DNA of 30,558 bases from Poindextera sp035294785 (lineage in GTDB: Bacteria; Pseudomonadota; Alphaproteobacteria; Caulobacterales; Caulobacteraceae): NCBI GenBank assembly GCA_035294785.1, contig DATGKF010000130.1, positions 1 through 30,558 of the forward strand. The letters run 5' to 3'. A program made the position numbers and the translations under genes. Under the pieces are notes generated by a model, which did not search any database, was not told the DNA's origin, and worked only from the letters and a program-made list of their open reading frames with translations. Shown piece after piece: positions 1 through 6,847 of the stretch. How positions within the stretch are numbered: the first letter of the stretch is position 1; each line of letters starts with the position of its first letter.

Positions 1-2
1 GC

Positions 3-50
3 GATTCCTCCGGCGTTCGCGGCGCGGCCTGGCTCTGGCCGTTGCCGTGA
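3..50 (+). CDS. 3' end of an upstream gene (partial, unrecognised)
   Basis: An open frame enters from the left edge and stops at TGA 48-50 after 15 codons ending in AWLWPLP. Its stop overlaps the GTG start of dinB in a GTGA arrangement, the same coupling used several times elsewhere in this window, which is the main support for it being a real gene tail. Too little is present to name a family. It could also be a chance open frame, since dinB's promoter may lie outside the window. Confidence 0.3.
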   Translation, partial: DSSGVRGAAWLWPLP

Positions 51-1312
51 GCGCGATCTGCCGCGACTGCTTCTGGAGCGCAGAGGACGCCCCCGCCCGG
101 TGCCCGCGGTGCCGCTCGCCGCGCCTCGCCGCGCACCCGGAACTCAAGCGGCTGACCATCGCCCACATGGACTGCGACGCCTTCTACGCGTCGGTGGAAA
201 AACGCGACCGGCCGGAGCTGCGCGATCAGCCGGTGATCGTCGGCGGCGGCAAGCGGGGCGTCGTCACCACATGTTGTTACATCGCCCGCCTCTCCGGCGT
301 GCGTTCGGCCATGCCGATGTTCCAGGCCCGCAGGCTCTGCCCCGACGCGGTGATCATTCCGCCGGCGTTCTCCAAGTACCGCGCCGAGAGCCAACGGATC
401 ATGGCCAAGCTCGAGGCGCTCACGCCGCTCGTCCAGCCGCTCTCGCTGGACGAGGCGTGGCTCGACCTGGCGGGTTCCGAGCGCCTGCACGGCGGCTCGG
501 CGGCCGAGGTGCTGATCAGGCTGCAGGCCGACATCGAGCGCGACGTCGGCATCACCGTCTCGATCGGCCTGGCCGCCAACAAGTTCCTGGCCAAGATCGC
601 CTCCGACCTCGACAAGCCGCGCGGCTTTTCGGTGATCGCGGCGGACGAGGCGCGCGCGTTCCTGGCCCCGCGGCCCGTCTCCATCCTCCCGGGCGTCGGG
701 CCGGCGTTCGCCAAGGCGCTTGTCGGCGCCGGCTTTTCCACCGTGGGCGACCTCGCGCGCGCGGACCCGCAAGCGCTGACGCGCCGGTGGGGCGCCTATG
801 GCCTTCGCCTTTCCGAGCTGGCGCAGGGGCGCGACGGCCGCGCCGTCGATCCCGACCAGGAGCGCAAGTCGATCAGCGCCGAGACGACCTTCTTCGACGA
901 CCTCACGGATCTCGGCGACCTGGAAGACCGCCTCTGGCCGCTGTGCGAGCGGGTCGGGCGCCAGGCGCGCGCGGGCGGCGTCGCCGGGCGCGTCGCGACG
1001 CTGAAGCTGAAGACCAAGGACTTCCGCACGCTGACCCGCCGCCGCACCCTGGCGGTGCCGACCCAGTCGGGCGGGGCCCTCTTTCAGCTCACGCGCGCGC
1101 TGCTCGCGGCCGAGATGCGCGGCGACGCCTACCGGCTGATCGGCGCCGGCCTCTCCGATCTGGTCGACGCGGCCAGTGGGCTCGACATGTTCGCCGACGA
1201 CGAGCGACGCGCCCGGCGCAAGGAAGCGACCGTCGATGCGCTGCGCGCCCGCTTCGGGCCCGAGGCCGTCGTCACGGGCCGCACGCTCAAATCCGAGACG
1301 CATGAGGGGTGA
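47..1312 (+). CDS. dinB: DNA polymerase IV (Y-family) with N-terminal zinc finger
   Basis: Error-prone Y-family DNA polymerase that copies past damaged template bases in the cytoplasm at the replication fork. The 421-residue protein opens with a CxxC-x10-CxxC finger (C5, C8, C19, C22), an extension not found in E. coli DinB but common in alphaproteobacterial homologues. The catalytic core starts near residue 37: D42 in DCDAFY is a metal ligand, Y47 occupies the steric-gate position that excludes ribonucleotides, and S133-L-D-E supplies D135/E136. Thumb helix-hairpin-helix motifs (LPGVGPAFAKAL) and a little-finger domain follow. An SGLDMF stretch near residue 380 resembles a beta-clamp-binding motif. 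The GTG start keeps the finger and overlaps an upstream stop codon. Identification as DinB is firm; what the finger contacts is unknown. Confidence 0.95.
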   Translation: MSAICRDCFWSAEDAPARCPRCRSPRLAAHPELKRLTIAHMDCDAFYASVEKRDRPELRDQPVIVGGGKRGVVTTCCYIARLSGVRSAMPMFQARRLCPDAVIIPPAFSKYRAESQRIMAKLEALTPLVQPLSLDEAWLDLAGSERLHGGSAAEVLIRLQADIERDVGITVSIGLAANKFLAKIASDLDKPRGFSVIAADEARAFLAPRPVSILPGVGPAFAKALVGAGFSTVGDLARADPQALTRRWGAYGLRLSELAQGRDGRAVDPDQERKSISAETTFFDDLTDLGDLEDRLWPLCERVGRQARAGGVAGRVATLKLKTKDFRTLTRRRTLAVPTQSGGALFQLTRALLAAEMRGDAYRLIGAGLSDLVDAASGLDMFADDERRARRKEATVDALRARFGPEAVVTGRTLKSETHEG

Positions 1313-1347
1313 CGCGCCCGCCGCCCAGGCGCTATGACCAAAGGCCT

Positions 1348-1353
1348 GGAGGG
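1348..1353 (+). promoter_or_regulatory. Shine-Dalgarno of the RidA-like gene
   Basis: GGAGGG lies 7 bases before ATG 1361. This decides the start: the earlier in-frame ATG at 1334 has no such site and would add nine residues outside the family fold. Confidence 0.7.
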
Positions 1354-1360
1354 ATCGTTA

Positions 1361-1822
1361 ATGTCCGACGTCGAGCGACGTCTCGAAGCGGCTGGCGTGA
1401 CCCTGCCGGCGCCCGTCGCGCCGGTGGCCAACTATGTGCCGTTCGTGCGCACCGGCGATCTGGTGCACATCGCCGGCCAAGTGTCCGTGGACGCCGCCGG
1501 GGGCGTCAAGGGCATTGTCGGCGCCGACGTGGACGCCGAGACGGCGCGCCGCGCAGCCCGGCTCTGCGGGCTGAACCTGCTGGCGCAGATGAAGGCGGCC
1601 ACCGGCGGCGACCTCGACCGCGTGGTGCGGGTGGTCAAGCTGGGCGGCTTCGTGCAGGCGGCCGAGACATTCTTTGAAATTCCGCAAGTTCTGAACGGAT
1701 GTTCTGACCTGATGGTGGAAGCTTTCGGCGACGCCGGACGGCACGCCCGCTCGGCGGTCGGCGTCTATCGCCTGCCGCTGAACTTTGCCGTCGAGGTCGA
1801 CGCGGTCGTGGAGGTTCGATGA
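1361..1822 (+). CDS. RidA/YjgF-YER057c-UK114 family protein
   Basis: Member of the Rid superfamily, small trimeric proteins of which RidA deaminates reactive enamine/imine intermediates of amino-acid metabolism. The 153 residues cover one complete domain of the longer 'L-PSP endoribonuclease-like' subgroup. The C-terminal signature is present: R137 in YRLP matches the catalytic arginine of RidA that holds the substrate carboxylate, and E145 in VEVDA matches the conserved acidic residue. The start at 1361 is set by the GGAGGG site before it. The stop overlaps the next gene's start (ATGA, 1819-1822), so it is probably translated together with the phosphodiesterase gene. Because subgroups of this family differ in activity, imine deamination is likely but not certain. 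Confidence 0.85.
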   Translation: MSDVERRLEAAGVTLPAPVAPVANYVPFVRTGDLVHIAGQVSVDAAGGVKGIVGADVDAETARRAARLCGLNLLAQMKAATGGDLDRVVRVVKLGGFVQAAETFFEIPQVLNGCSDLMVEAFGDAGRHARSAVGVYRLPLNFAVEVDAVVEVR

Positions 1823-2598
1823 CGCTCGCCGATGACGCCCTGTCGCCCAAGGCCCGCTTCGGAGAGGCGTGGGAGCGGCTGTTCGACCCGCCGATCGCCC
1901 ACCGCGGCCTCTGGTCGCCGGACGGCGCGCCGGAGAACTCACTGGCCGCGTTCCAGGCCGCCTGCGCGCACGGCTACGGGATCGAGCTCGACGTCCAACT
2001 TTCGTCGGATGGCGAGGCCTTCGTCTTCCATGACACCAAGCTCGCCCGCATGACCGGCGCCGAGGGTGTGCTGACCGAGCATTCCGCCGCTGACCTGCGC
2101 CAGCTGCGCCTGGCCGGCACCGACGAGCCGATCCCCACCCTGCTCGAGGTGCTCACCGAAGTCGGCCACCGCGCCATGGTCCACATCGAACTGAAGATAG
2201 GGGCCGGCGAGGTCGGGCCCCTGGAGCGGCGGGTGCATGAGATCCTCATCGATCACAACGGCCCGATCGCCGTGATCGGCTTCAACCCCTACTCCCACGC
2301 CTGGTTCGCTCAGCGCCATCCGGACATCCTCAGAGGATTGGATTCCTTCAGCTATTCCGACGACGGCTCGCGCAAGATGGCGTACGAACAGCGCCGCGCC
2401 TACGCCCGCCTCGAGCACGTCGCTATCGCCAAGCCGCACTTCCTGGCGCTGGGCATGGACATGCTGCCGAGCGCCCGCGCCGACGAATACCGCACCGACG
2501 GGATGCCGGTCGTGGCCTGGACCGTGCGCTCGCCCGAGGAATGGGCGCGCGTGCGCGATCACTGCGACAACCTGATCTTCGAGGGCTACGCCGCGTGA
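1819..2598 (+). CDS. Glycerophosphodiester phosphodiesterase
   Basis: Predicted to hydrolyse glycerophosphodiesters (deacylated phospholipids) to sn-glycerol 3-phosphate and an alcohol, as UgpQ-type enzymes do. The 259-residue protein is a single GDPD TIM barrel without a signal peptide, so a cytoplasmic enzyme. Signature residues are present: H28-R29-G, E39-N40, the metal ligands E56 and D58 in IELDV, and H71-D72 as the second catalytic histidine. It overlaps ridA by ATGA and the following acyltransferase gene by GTGA, implying one translationally coupled operon. Recycling of membrane-lipid head groups is the likely role. No transporter gene sits beside it. Confidence 0.92.
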   Translation: MTLADDALSPKARFGEAWERLFDPPIAHRGLWSPDGAPENSLAAFQAACAHGYGIELDVQLSSDGEAFVFHDTKLARMTGAEGVLTEHSAADLRQLRLAGTDEPIPTLLEVLTEVGHRAMVHIELKIGAGEVGPLERRVHEILIDHNGPIAVIGFNPYSHAWFAQRHPDILRGLDSFSYSDDGSRKMAYEQRRAYARLEHVAIAKPHFLALGMDMLPSARADEYRTDGMPVVAWTVRSPEEWARVRDHCDNLIFEGYAA

Positions 2599-3761
2599 TA
2601 GGCGTCAAGCCGGCGGTCAAGGTTCACGGCCGCATCCGGGAAATCGGCCGCGAGGCTTGGGACGGCTGCACGGCCGCGGCCGAATATCAGGCCAACCCTT
2701 TCGTTTCCTACGACTTCCTCGACTGTCTCGAAGAGGCCAGCTGCGCCGTCGAGCGCACCGGTTGGGGGCCACGGCACATCAGCGTCGACGACGCGGAGGG
2801 CCGGGTCTGCGCCGTCATGCCGCTCTATCTGAAATCCCACAGCCAGGGCGAATACATCTTCGACGGCGCCTGGGCCGACGCCTATGAGCGCGCCGGCGGC
2901 CGCTACTATCCCAAGCTCCAGTGCGCCTCGCCGTTTTCTCCGGTGACGGGCCCGCGGCTGATCGTGCGCGAGAACGTCGATGCCGGCGAGGCGCGCTCGA
3001 TCCTGCTCGGTGGCGCGCTCACCGTCTGCGAGCGCTACGGCGCGTCGTCGCTGCACGTGACCTTCCCCACAGAGGCCGACTGGCGGTTCATGGGCGAGCA
3101 GGGAATGCTGCAGAGGCAGAACCAGCAGTACCATTGGCGGAACGCTGGCTACCGGACCTTCGAGGACTTCCTCGGCGCGCTCTCGTCGGGCCGACGCAAA
3201 ACCATACGCCGGGAGCGGCGCGAAGCGCAGGCCGGGGTGGAGATCGTCGGCCTCACCGGCGGCGACCTCGCCGAAGAGCATTGGGACGCGTTCTTCGCCT
3301 TCTACATGGACACCGGCGGCCGAAAGTGGGGGCGGCCGTACCTGACACGCCGCTTCTTTTCCCTGCTCGGCGAGCGAATGGGCGAGCGGGTGCTGTTGAT
3401 CATGGCGCGCAAGAACGGCCGCTGGATCGCCGGCGCGCTCAACCTGATCGGCGGCGACTGCCTCTATGGCCGCAACTGGGGGTGCCTGGTCGATGTGCCC
3501 TTCCTGCACTTCGAGCTTTGCTACTACCAGGCGATCGAGCGGGCGATCGAGATGGGCCTGGCGCGCGTCGAGGCCGGCGCGCAGGGCCAGCACAAGATCT
3601 CCCGCGGCTACCTCCCCTCCCCCGTTTACTCCGCCCACTGGATCGCCGACTCGGCCCTTCGCGGCCCCGTCGCCCGCTACCTGGAGCAGGAGCGCGAGGC
3701 GGTGGAAGGCGAAATGGAGTGGCTGGAGGAGACCTATTCGCCCTTCCGGGCGTCGTCCTAG
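2595..3761 (+). CDS. DUF482/FemAB-like GNAT-fold acyltransferase
   Basis: A 388-residue protein of the PF04339 (DUF482, COG3146) family, annotated elsewhere as 'peptidoglycan biosynthesis/recognition' or GNAT N-acetyltransferase. Recognition rests on the N-terminal NPFVSYDFLDCLEEA block, a second block with SPFSPVTGPRL, and the C-terminal half with the RRKTIRRERREA basic helix, GGRKWGRPYLTRRFF and EAGAQGQHKISRGY. The fold resembles FemAB aminoacyl transferases; substrate and reaction are not established. The start is the GTG at 2595, whose GTGA overlaps the phosphodiesterase stop; starting at 2541 would bury 54 bases in that gene. The 3' end shares CTAG with the convergent DUF4287 gene. Residues 185-205 are strongly basic. 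Confidence 0.85.
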   Translation: MIGVKPAVKVHGRIREIGREAWDGCTAAAEYQANPFVSYDFLDCLEEASCAVERTGWGPRHISVDDAEGRVCAVMPLYLKSHSQGEYIFDGAWADAYERAGGRYYPKLQCASPFSPVTGPRLIVRENVDAGEARSILLGGALTVCERYGASSLHVTFPTEADWRFMGEQGMLQRQNQQYHWRNAGYRTFEDFLGALSSGRRKTIRRERREAQAGVEIVGLTGGDLAEEHWDAFFAFYMDTGGRKWGRPYLTRRFFSLLGERMGERVLLIMARKNGRWIAGALNLIGGDCLYGRNWGCLVDVPFLHFELCYYQAIERAIEMGLARVEAGAQGQHKISRGYLPSPVYSAHWIADSALRGPVARYLEQEREAVEGEMEWLEETYSPFRASS

Positions 3762-4333
3762 CCAGCGCCGTCCCACGCTCGCCGCAGCAGCGTCTCGATC
3801 TCGGCGTCGACATCGCCAGATGCGGCGAGCAGCGTCCGCGCCTTCAGGCGTTCTGACCAGGACTCGCTCCGCGGCGCCTCGAGGCGGGCGCTGGCGTCGG
3901 GGGCGACGGCCAGGCCGAGCATCACCTTGCCGCCCCTGACCGGGCGGGCGGCGGCGAACTGGACCTCGCGCGACCACGCCGTGTAGCCCTTGCGCGCGGT
4001 CTGGATGACCGCGTTCGGCTTGCGCGCGGCCACGTCGATCGCCTCGAAGATGGAGCGCGAGGCGGGATCGGTCCACAGGGCGGCCAGCAGCTTTTCCGGC
4101 TCCATCCACGACATGGTCGAACCGAACGCCTCGCTAAGCACGTGGCTGCCGTGGTTCTGCAGCAGGCCGTGATTGTCCCTCAGCCACTTCAGCCGCGCGC
4201 GATGCCCCGTCTCGGGGCACCTTCTTGCGATCGCGACCCATTCGGCCAGCGACCGCCCCGTATCGCGCTCCAGGCTGGCGCGCATCGACTCGAAGTACTT
4301 CTGCTGGCGCGGCGTCAGGTTCGGCGCGGGCAT
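3758..4333 (-). CDS. DUF4287 plus DUF5655 domain protein
   Basis: A 191-residue soluble protein of unknown function. Residues about 5-60 match DUF4287 (LTPRQQKYFESM, then a CPETGHRARLKWL block) and the C-terminal part about 75-185 matches DUF5655 (FAAARPVRGGKVMLGLAV, then basic residues and RTLLAASGDVDAEIETLLRRA). DUF5655 occurs alone in proteins that resemble a component of restriction-associated systems, but no restriction genes lie here, so no role is assigned. It is convergent with the acyltransferase gene, the two TAG stops sharing one CTAG. It is divergent from the HIT gene, with 63 bases between the two starts. Confidence 0.8.
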   Translation of the reverse strand: MPAPNLTPRQQKYFESMRASLERDTGRSLAEWVAIARRCPETGHRARLKWLRDNHGLLQNHGSHVLSEAFGSTMSWMEPEKLLAALWTDPASRSIFEAIDVAARKPNAVIQTARKGYTAWSREVQFAAARPVRGGKVMLGLAVAPDASARLEAPRSESWSERLKARTLLAASGDVDAEIETLLRRAWDGAG

Positions 4334-4396
4334 GGTTTCGGCCCCTCGGCGTTCTTGCTACGACGTTAGTCCCAGGCAGCAACCCGGCGGAAGACC

Positions 4397-4834
4397 ATGA
4401 GCCTCGATGGCGCCTACGACGACGGCAACATCTTCGCCAAGATCCTGCGCGGCGAGGCGCCGGCGGCAAAGGTGTTCGAGGACGACCAGGTGCTGGCGTT
4501 CATGGACGTCTTCCCGCAAGCGCGCGGGCATGTGCTGGTGATCTCCAAGGAGAGCCGCGCCCGCAACCTGCTCGACGTCGAGCCGGACGTGCTGAGCGAC
4601 CTCATCCTCGGCGTTCAGCGGGTCGCAAGGGCCGTGCGCGCTGCGCTCAAACCCGCCGGCCTGATGGTCGCGCAGCTGAATGGCGCGCCGGCCGGCCAGA
4701 GCGTCTTCCACCTGCACTTTCACATCATCCCCCGCTCGGAGGGCATGCTGCTGCGGCCGCACGCCCAGGGCGCCATGGCCGACATGGACCAGCTGCGCGC
4801 CCTGGCGAAAGAGATCGCCGCGATGATCGACTAG
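4397..4834 (+). CDS. HIT family (histidine-triad) nucleotide hydrolase
   Basis: A 145-residue HINT-like protein. The triad H105-L-H107-F-H109-I-I is intact, with H107 as the expected nucleophile for nucleotidyl transfer or hydrolysis (purine nucleoside phosphoramidates or acyl-adenylates in known family members). The N-terminal DGNIFAKILRGEAPAAKVFEDD and the AFMDVFPQARGHVLVI block are typical of bacterial HIT proteins. It starts at ATG 4397 downstream of a short divergent intergenic region. Its stop shares CTAG with the convergent membrane-protein gene. The natural substrate cannot be read from sequence. Confidence 0.92.
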   Translation: MSLDGAYDDGNIFAKILRGEAPAAKVFEDDQVLAFMDVFPQARGHVLVISKESRARNLLDVEPDVLSDLILGVQRVARAVRAALKPAGLMVAQLNGAPAGQSVFHLHFHIIPRSEGMLLRPHAQGAMADMDQLRALAKEIAAMID

Positions 4835-5403
4835 GCGAGGCGGATGTAGACCACCGCGTAGTAGGCCGCCATCAGGACGCAGGCGAGGACGGGCAGCGCC
4901 CGGTGGATGAGTTCGCGGCTGGTCAGGATGGCGAGGCCCGAGGCCAGGATAATCAATCCCTGGACCGCGAAATCGAGCGCGGTGAGGGGCGTATCGGCGG
5001 CGACGAACGGCCGCGCCAGGCGCGTCACCGACACGACGATGATGAGGGCGTAGAACCAGTGGCGGTGGTCGAAATAGTTGGCGCGGAGATCGGCCGCCCT
5101 ATCGCCGCTGAACTCGCCCGGATCCGGCAGCACCAGCGAGCAGATGAGGAAGAGGCCGACCGGATGCGCCACGATAATGAGGAAGGCGAAGAAATTCCAC
5201 GTCTGGTCCTGGCGCAGGCGGAACATCGACCACCAGGTCTCGATCAGGATGACGAGGAAGAGCCCCGCCCAGACGACCGACGGCCAATAGAACACCACGC
5301 GCGTCCGCGCCTGCACGAGGCGGCTGAGGCCGGTCAGCACTTGGGCCATGGCGATGCCAATGATCAGCGAGATCAGGATCGAGAGGTAGTTGAATTGAAC
5401 CAA
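4831..5403 (-). CDS. Six-helix integral membrane protein, unknown function
   Basis: The protein has about six hydrophobic segments, including ILISLIIGIAMAQVLTGL, VVWAGLFLVILIETWW, FFAFLIIVAHPVGLFLI, WFYALIIVVSVTRLA, VQGLIILASGLAIL and LPVLACVLMAAYYAVVYI. No catalytic motif or domain is recognised. Start choice is uncertain: TTG 5403 gives 190 residues beginning just before the first helix, whereas TTG 5469 would add 22 Gly/Arg-rich residues reading like intergenic DNA and would reach almost to the neighbouring divergent gene. It ends in a shared CTAG with the HIT gene. Similar proteins are annotated only as hypothetical, so no function is proposed. Confidence 0.7.
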   Translation of the reverse strand: MVQFNYLSILISLIIGIAMAQVLTGLSRLVQARTRVVFYWPSVVWAGLFLVILIETWWSMFRLRQDQTWNFFAFLIIVAHPVGLFLICSLVLPDPGEFSGDRAADLRANYFDHRHWFYALIIVVSVTRLARPFVAADTPLTALDFAVQGLIILASGLAILTSRELIHRALPVLACVLMAAYYAVVYIRLA

Positions 5404-5486
5404 CGCCGACCCCGCCCCCACACGCCCGTCACGCCCGCGAACCAAAGCCGCGCCGCGCCGACCCGTCAACGCTCTTGGCTGACCGC

Positions 5487-5978
5487 ATGAGTGAGCCGAT
5501 CCTCACCCTGCGCTTCACGCGCACCGGGCCGGACCGGCACCGGTTCGAATATGAGCGCCCGGACGGGACCGGCGAGGCGATCGAGATGGAGACCCGCAGC
5601 CTGCTCACCCACGACCTTCTCCACTATGCGGTGGAGACGGAGGCGGGCCTGCAGGGCTCTTTCTACGGCCTCCTGGCCAAGGTCGGCGGCTATGCCGAGC
5701 TCAGCGTCGGCGGCGGCGCGGCGCTCGGCGGCGAGGTGGCCATCACCGAGCGCATCGTCGGCGGCCTCACCGGCGCGCTGGCCGCGGCCGACCTCGACGC
5801 CGAAGCCTTCGTCGCGAGCGTCAGCGAATACCTGCAGCTGTTCGACGAGCGGACGCCGCGCTGGCTGACGCCGGCGTTCGTGCTCGCCATCCGCGAACGC
5901 ATGCGGCAGCTCGAGGGCCGCTGGAAGGCGACGCCGTTCGGCGAGACGATGGAGCTGAGTTTCCCGCTGCGCCGCTAG
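5487..5978 (+). CDS. Conserved hypothetical protein
   Basis: A 163-residue soluble protein. The N-terminal part (LTLRFTRTGPDRHRFEYERPDG) looks like paired beta strands, followed by a mostly helical region with THDLLHYAVETEAGLQGSFYGLLAKVGGY, which resembles conserved hypothetical proteins of Proteobacteria. No catalytic motif, signal peptide or membrane segment is visible. ATG 5487 is preferred to the in-frame TTG at 5475. It is divergent from the membrane-protein gene and convergent with the methyltransferase gene, sharing a CTAG stop. I do not assign a function. Confidence 0.75.
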   Translation: MSEPILTLRFTRTGPDRHRFEYERPDGTGEAIEMETRSLLTHDLLHYAVETEAGLQGSFYGLLAKVGGYAELSVGGGAALGGEVAITERIVGGLTGALAAADLDAEAFVASVSEYLQLFDERTPRWLTPAFVLAIRERMRQLEGRWKATPFGETMELSFPLRR

Positions 5979-6775
5979 GGCTTATCGGCGAGAAGGCGGA
6001 AGCCGAGCGGGAACGCCGGCGCGTCGGCAGGTAGGCGCCAGAAGCCGGCGCCGGCCTCTGCTAGCTGCGGCAACGCCCGCCAGGGCACACGGTCCAGTTC
6101 GTCCAGGCGGCGGACGACGAGGCCGGCGTCGATGGCGGCGTTGACCAGCGTCCCCAGCCCGTGCGCCCACTCCGCAGTGCGGTTGGCCGCCATCTTGAGG
6201 TCGCGGTCGGTGTAGTCGCCGATGTCCTCGAAGATCAGCGCCTCGGGCGAGTCGTAGGGATAGCGCACCGAGTACGGCGACGGCTCTTCACCCGAGAGCA
6301 TTGCGCGGACGGGGTGGTCGTCGAGGAAGACGAGGCGCCCGCCGGGCTCGAGCGCGGCGGCGGCGGTCCGCATCCAGGCGGCCATGTCGGGGATCCAGCA
6401 GTGCACGCCCCAGCTGGCGAAGACGATGTCGAAGCCCGTTAGGTCGGCCGGGGGCTCGAGCACGTTGGCCTGGATAAAGCGGCCGGGCACGTCCGTCTCC
6501 GCCGACAGCGTGCGCGCGGCCTCAAGCGCCGCCGGCGAGAAGTCGAGGCCGGTGACGTCGGCGCCCATCCGCGCCAACGACAGGGTGTCGAGGCCGATGT
6601 GGCACTGCAGGTGCAAGAGGCGCTTGCCGGCGACATCGCCGACGCTCTCGCGGGCGACCTCGTCCAGCACCACCTCGCCGTCACGGAAGGCCTGAGCGCG
6701 GTAGAAGGGCGCGGCCAGGTGATGCGGCGTCACCTCGTCCCAATGAGCGCGGTTGAGCGCGAAATAGTCGGTCAT
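5975..6775 (-). CDS. Class I SAM-dependent methyltransferase
   Basis: A 266-residue protein with a Rossmann-type methyltransferase domain. Motif I is the L53-LHLQCHIGLDT stretch with the acidic GLDFS end of strand 2, and FDIVFASWGVHCWIPD is the motif II/IV region. The HLQCHIGLDT variant, with CHIG in place of the usual GxGxG, marks a bacterial subfamily of unknown substrate. The start is ATG 6775; a longer open frame to 6829 would add a low-quality N-terminus. It lies 72 bases downstream of clpA on the same strand, so read-through from clpSA is possible but not shown. It ends by sharing CTAG with the convergent hypothetical gene. Confidence 0.85.
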   Translation of the reverse strand: MTDYFALNRAHWDEVTPHHLAAPFYRAQAFRDGEVVLDEVARESVGDVAGKRLLHLQCHIGLDTLSLARMGADVTGLDFSPAALEAARTLSAETDVPGRFIQANVLEPPADLTGFDIVFASWGVHCWIPDMAAWMRTAAAALEPGGRLVFLDDHPVRAMLSGEEPSPYSVRYPYDSPEALIFEDIGDYTDRDLKMAANRTAEWAHGLGTLVNAAIDAGLVVRRLDELDRVPWRALPQLAEAGAGFWRLPADAPAFPLGFRLLADKP

Positions 6776-6847
6776 GACGCAAGCCTCGGCGGGGGCGCGC
6801 TTGTTAGGCAGCGCCGCCGCGCAAGGCAAGCGGTCGGCAGCGGCTGA

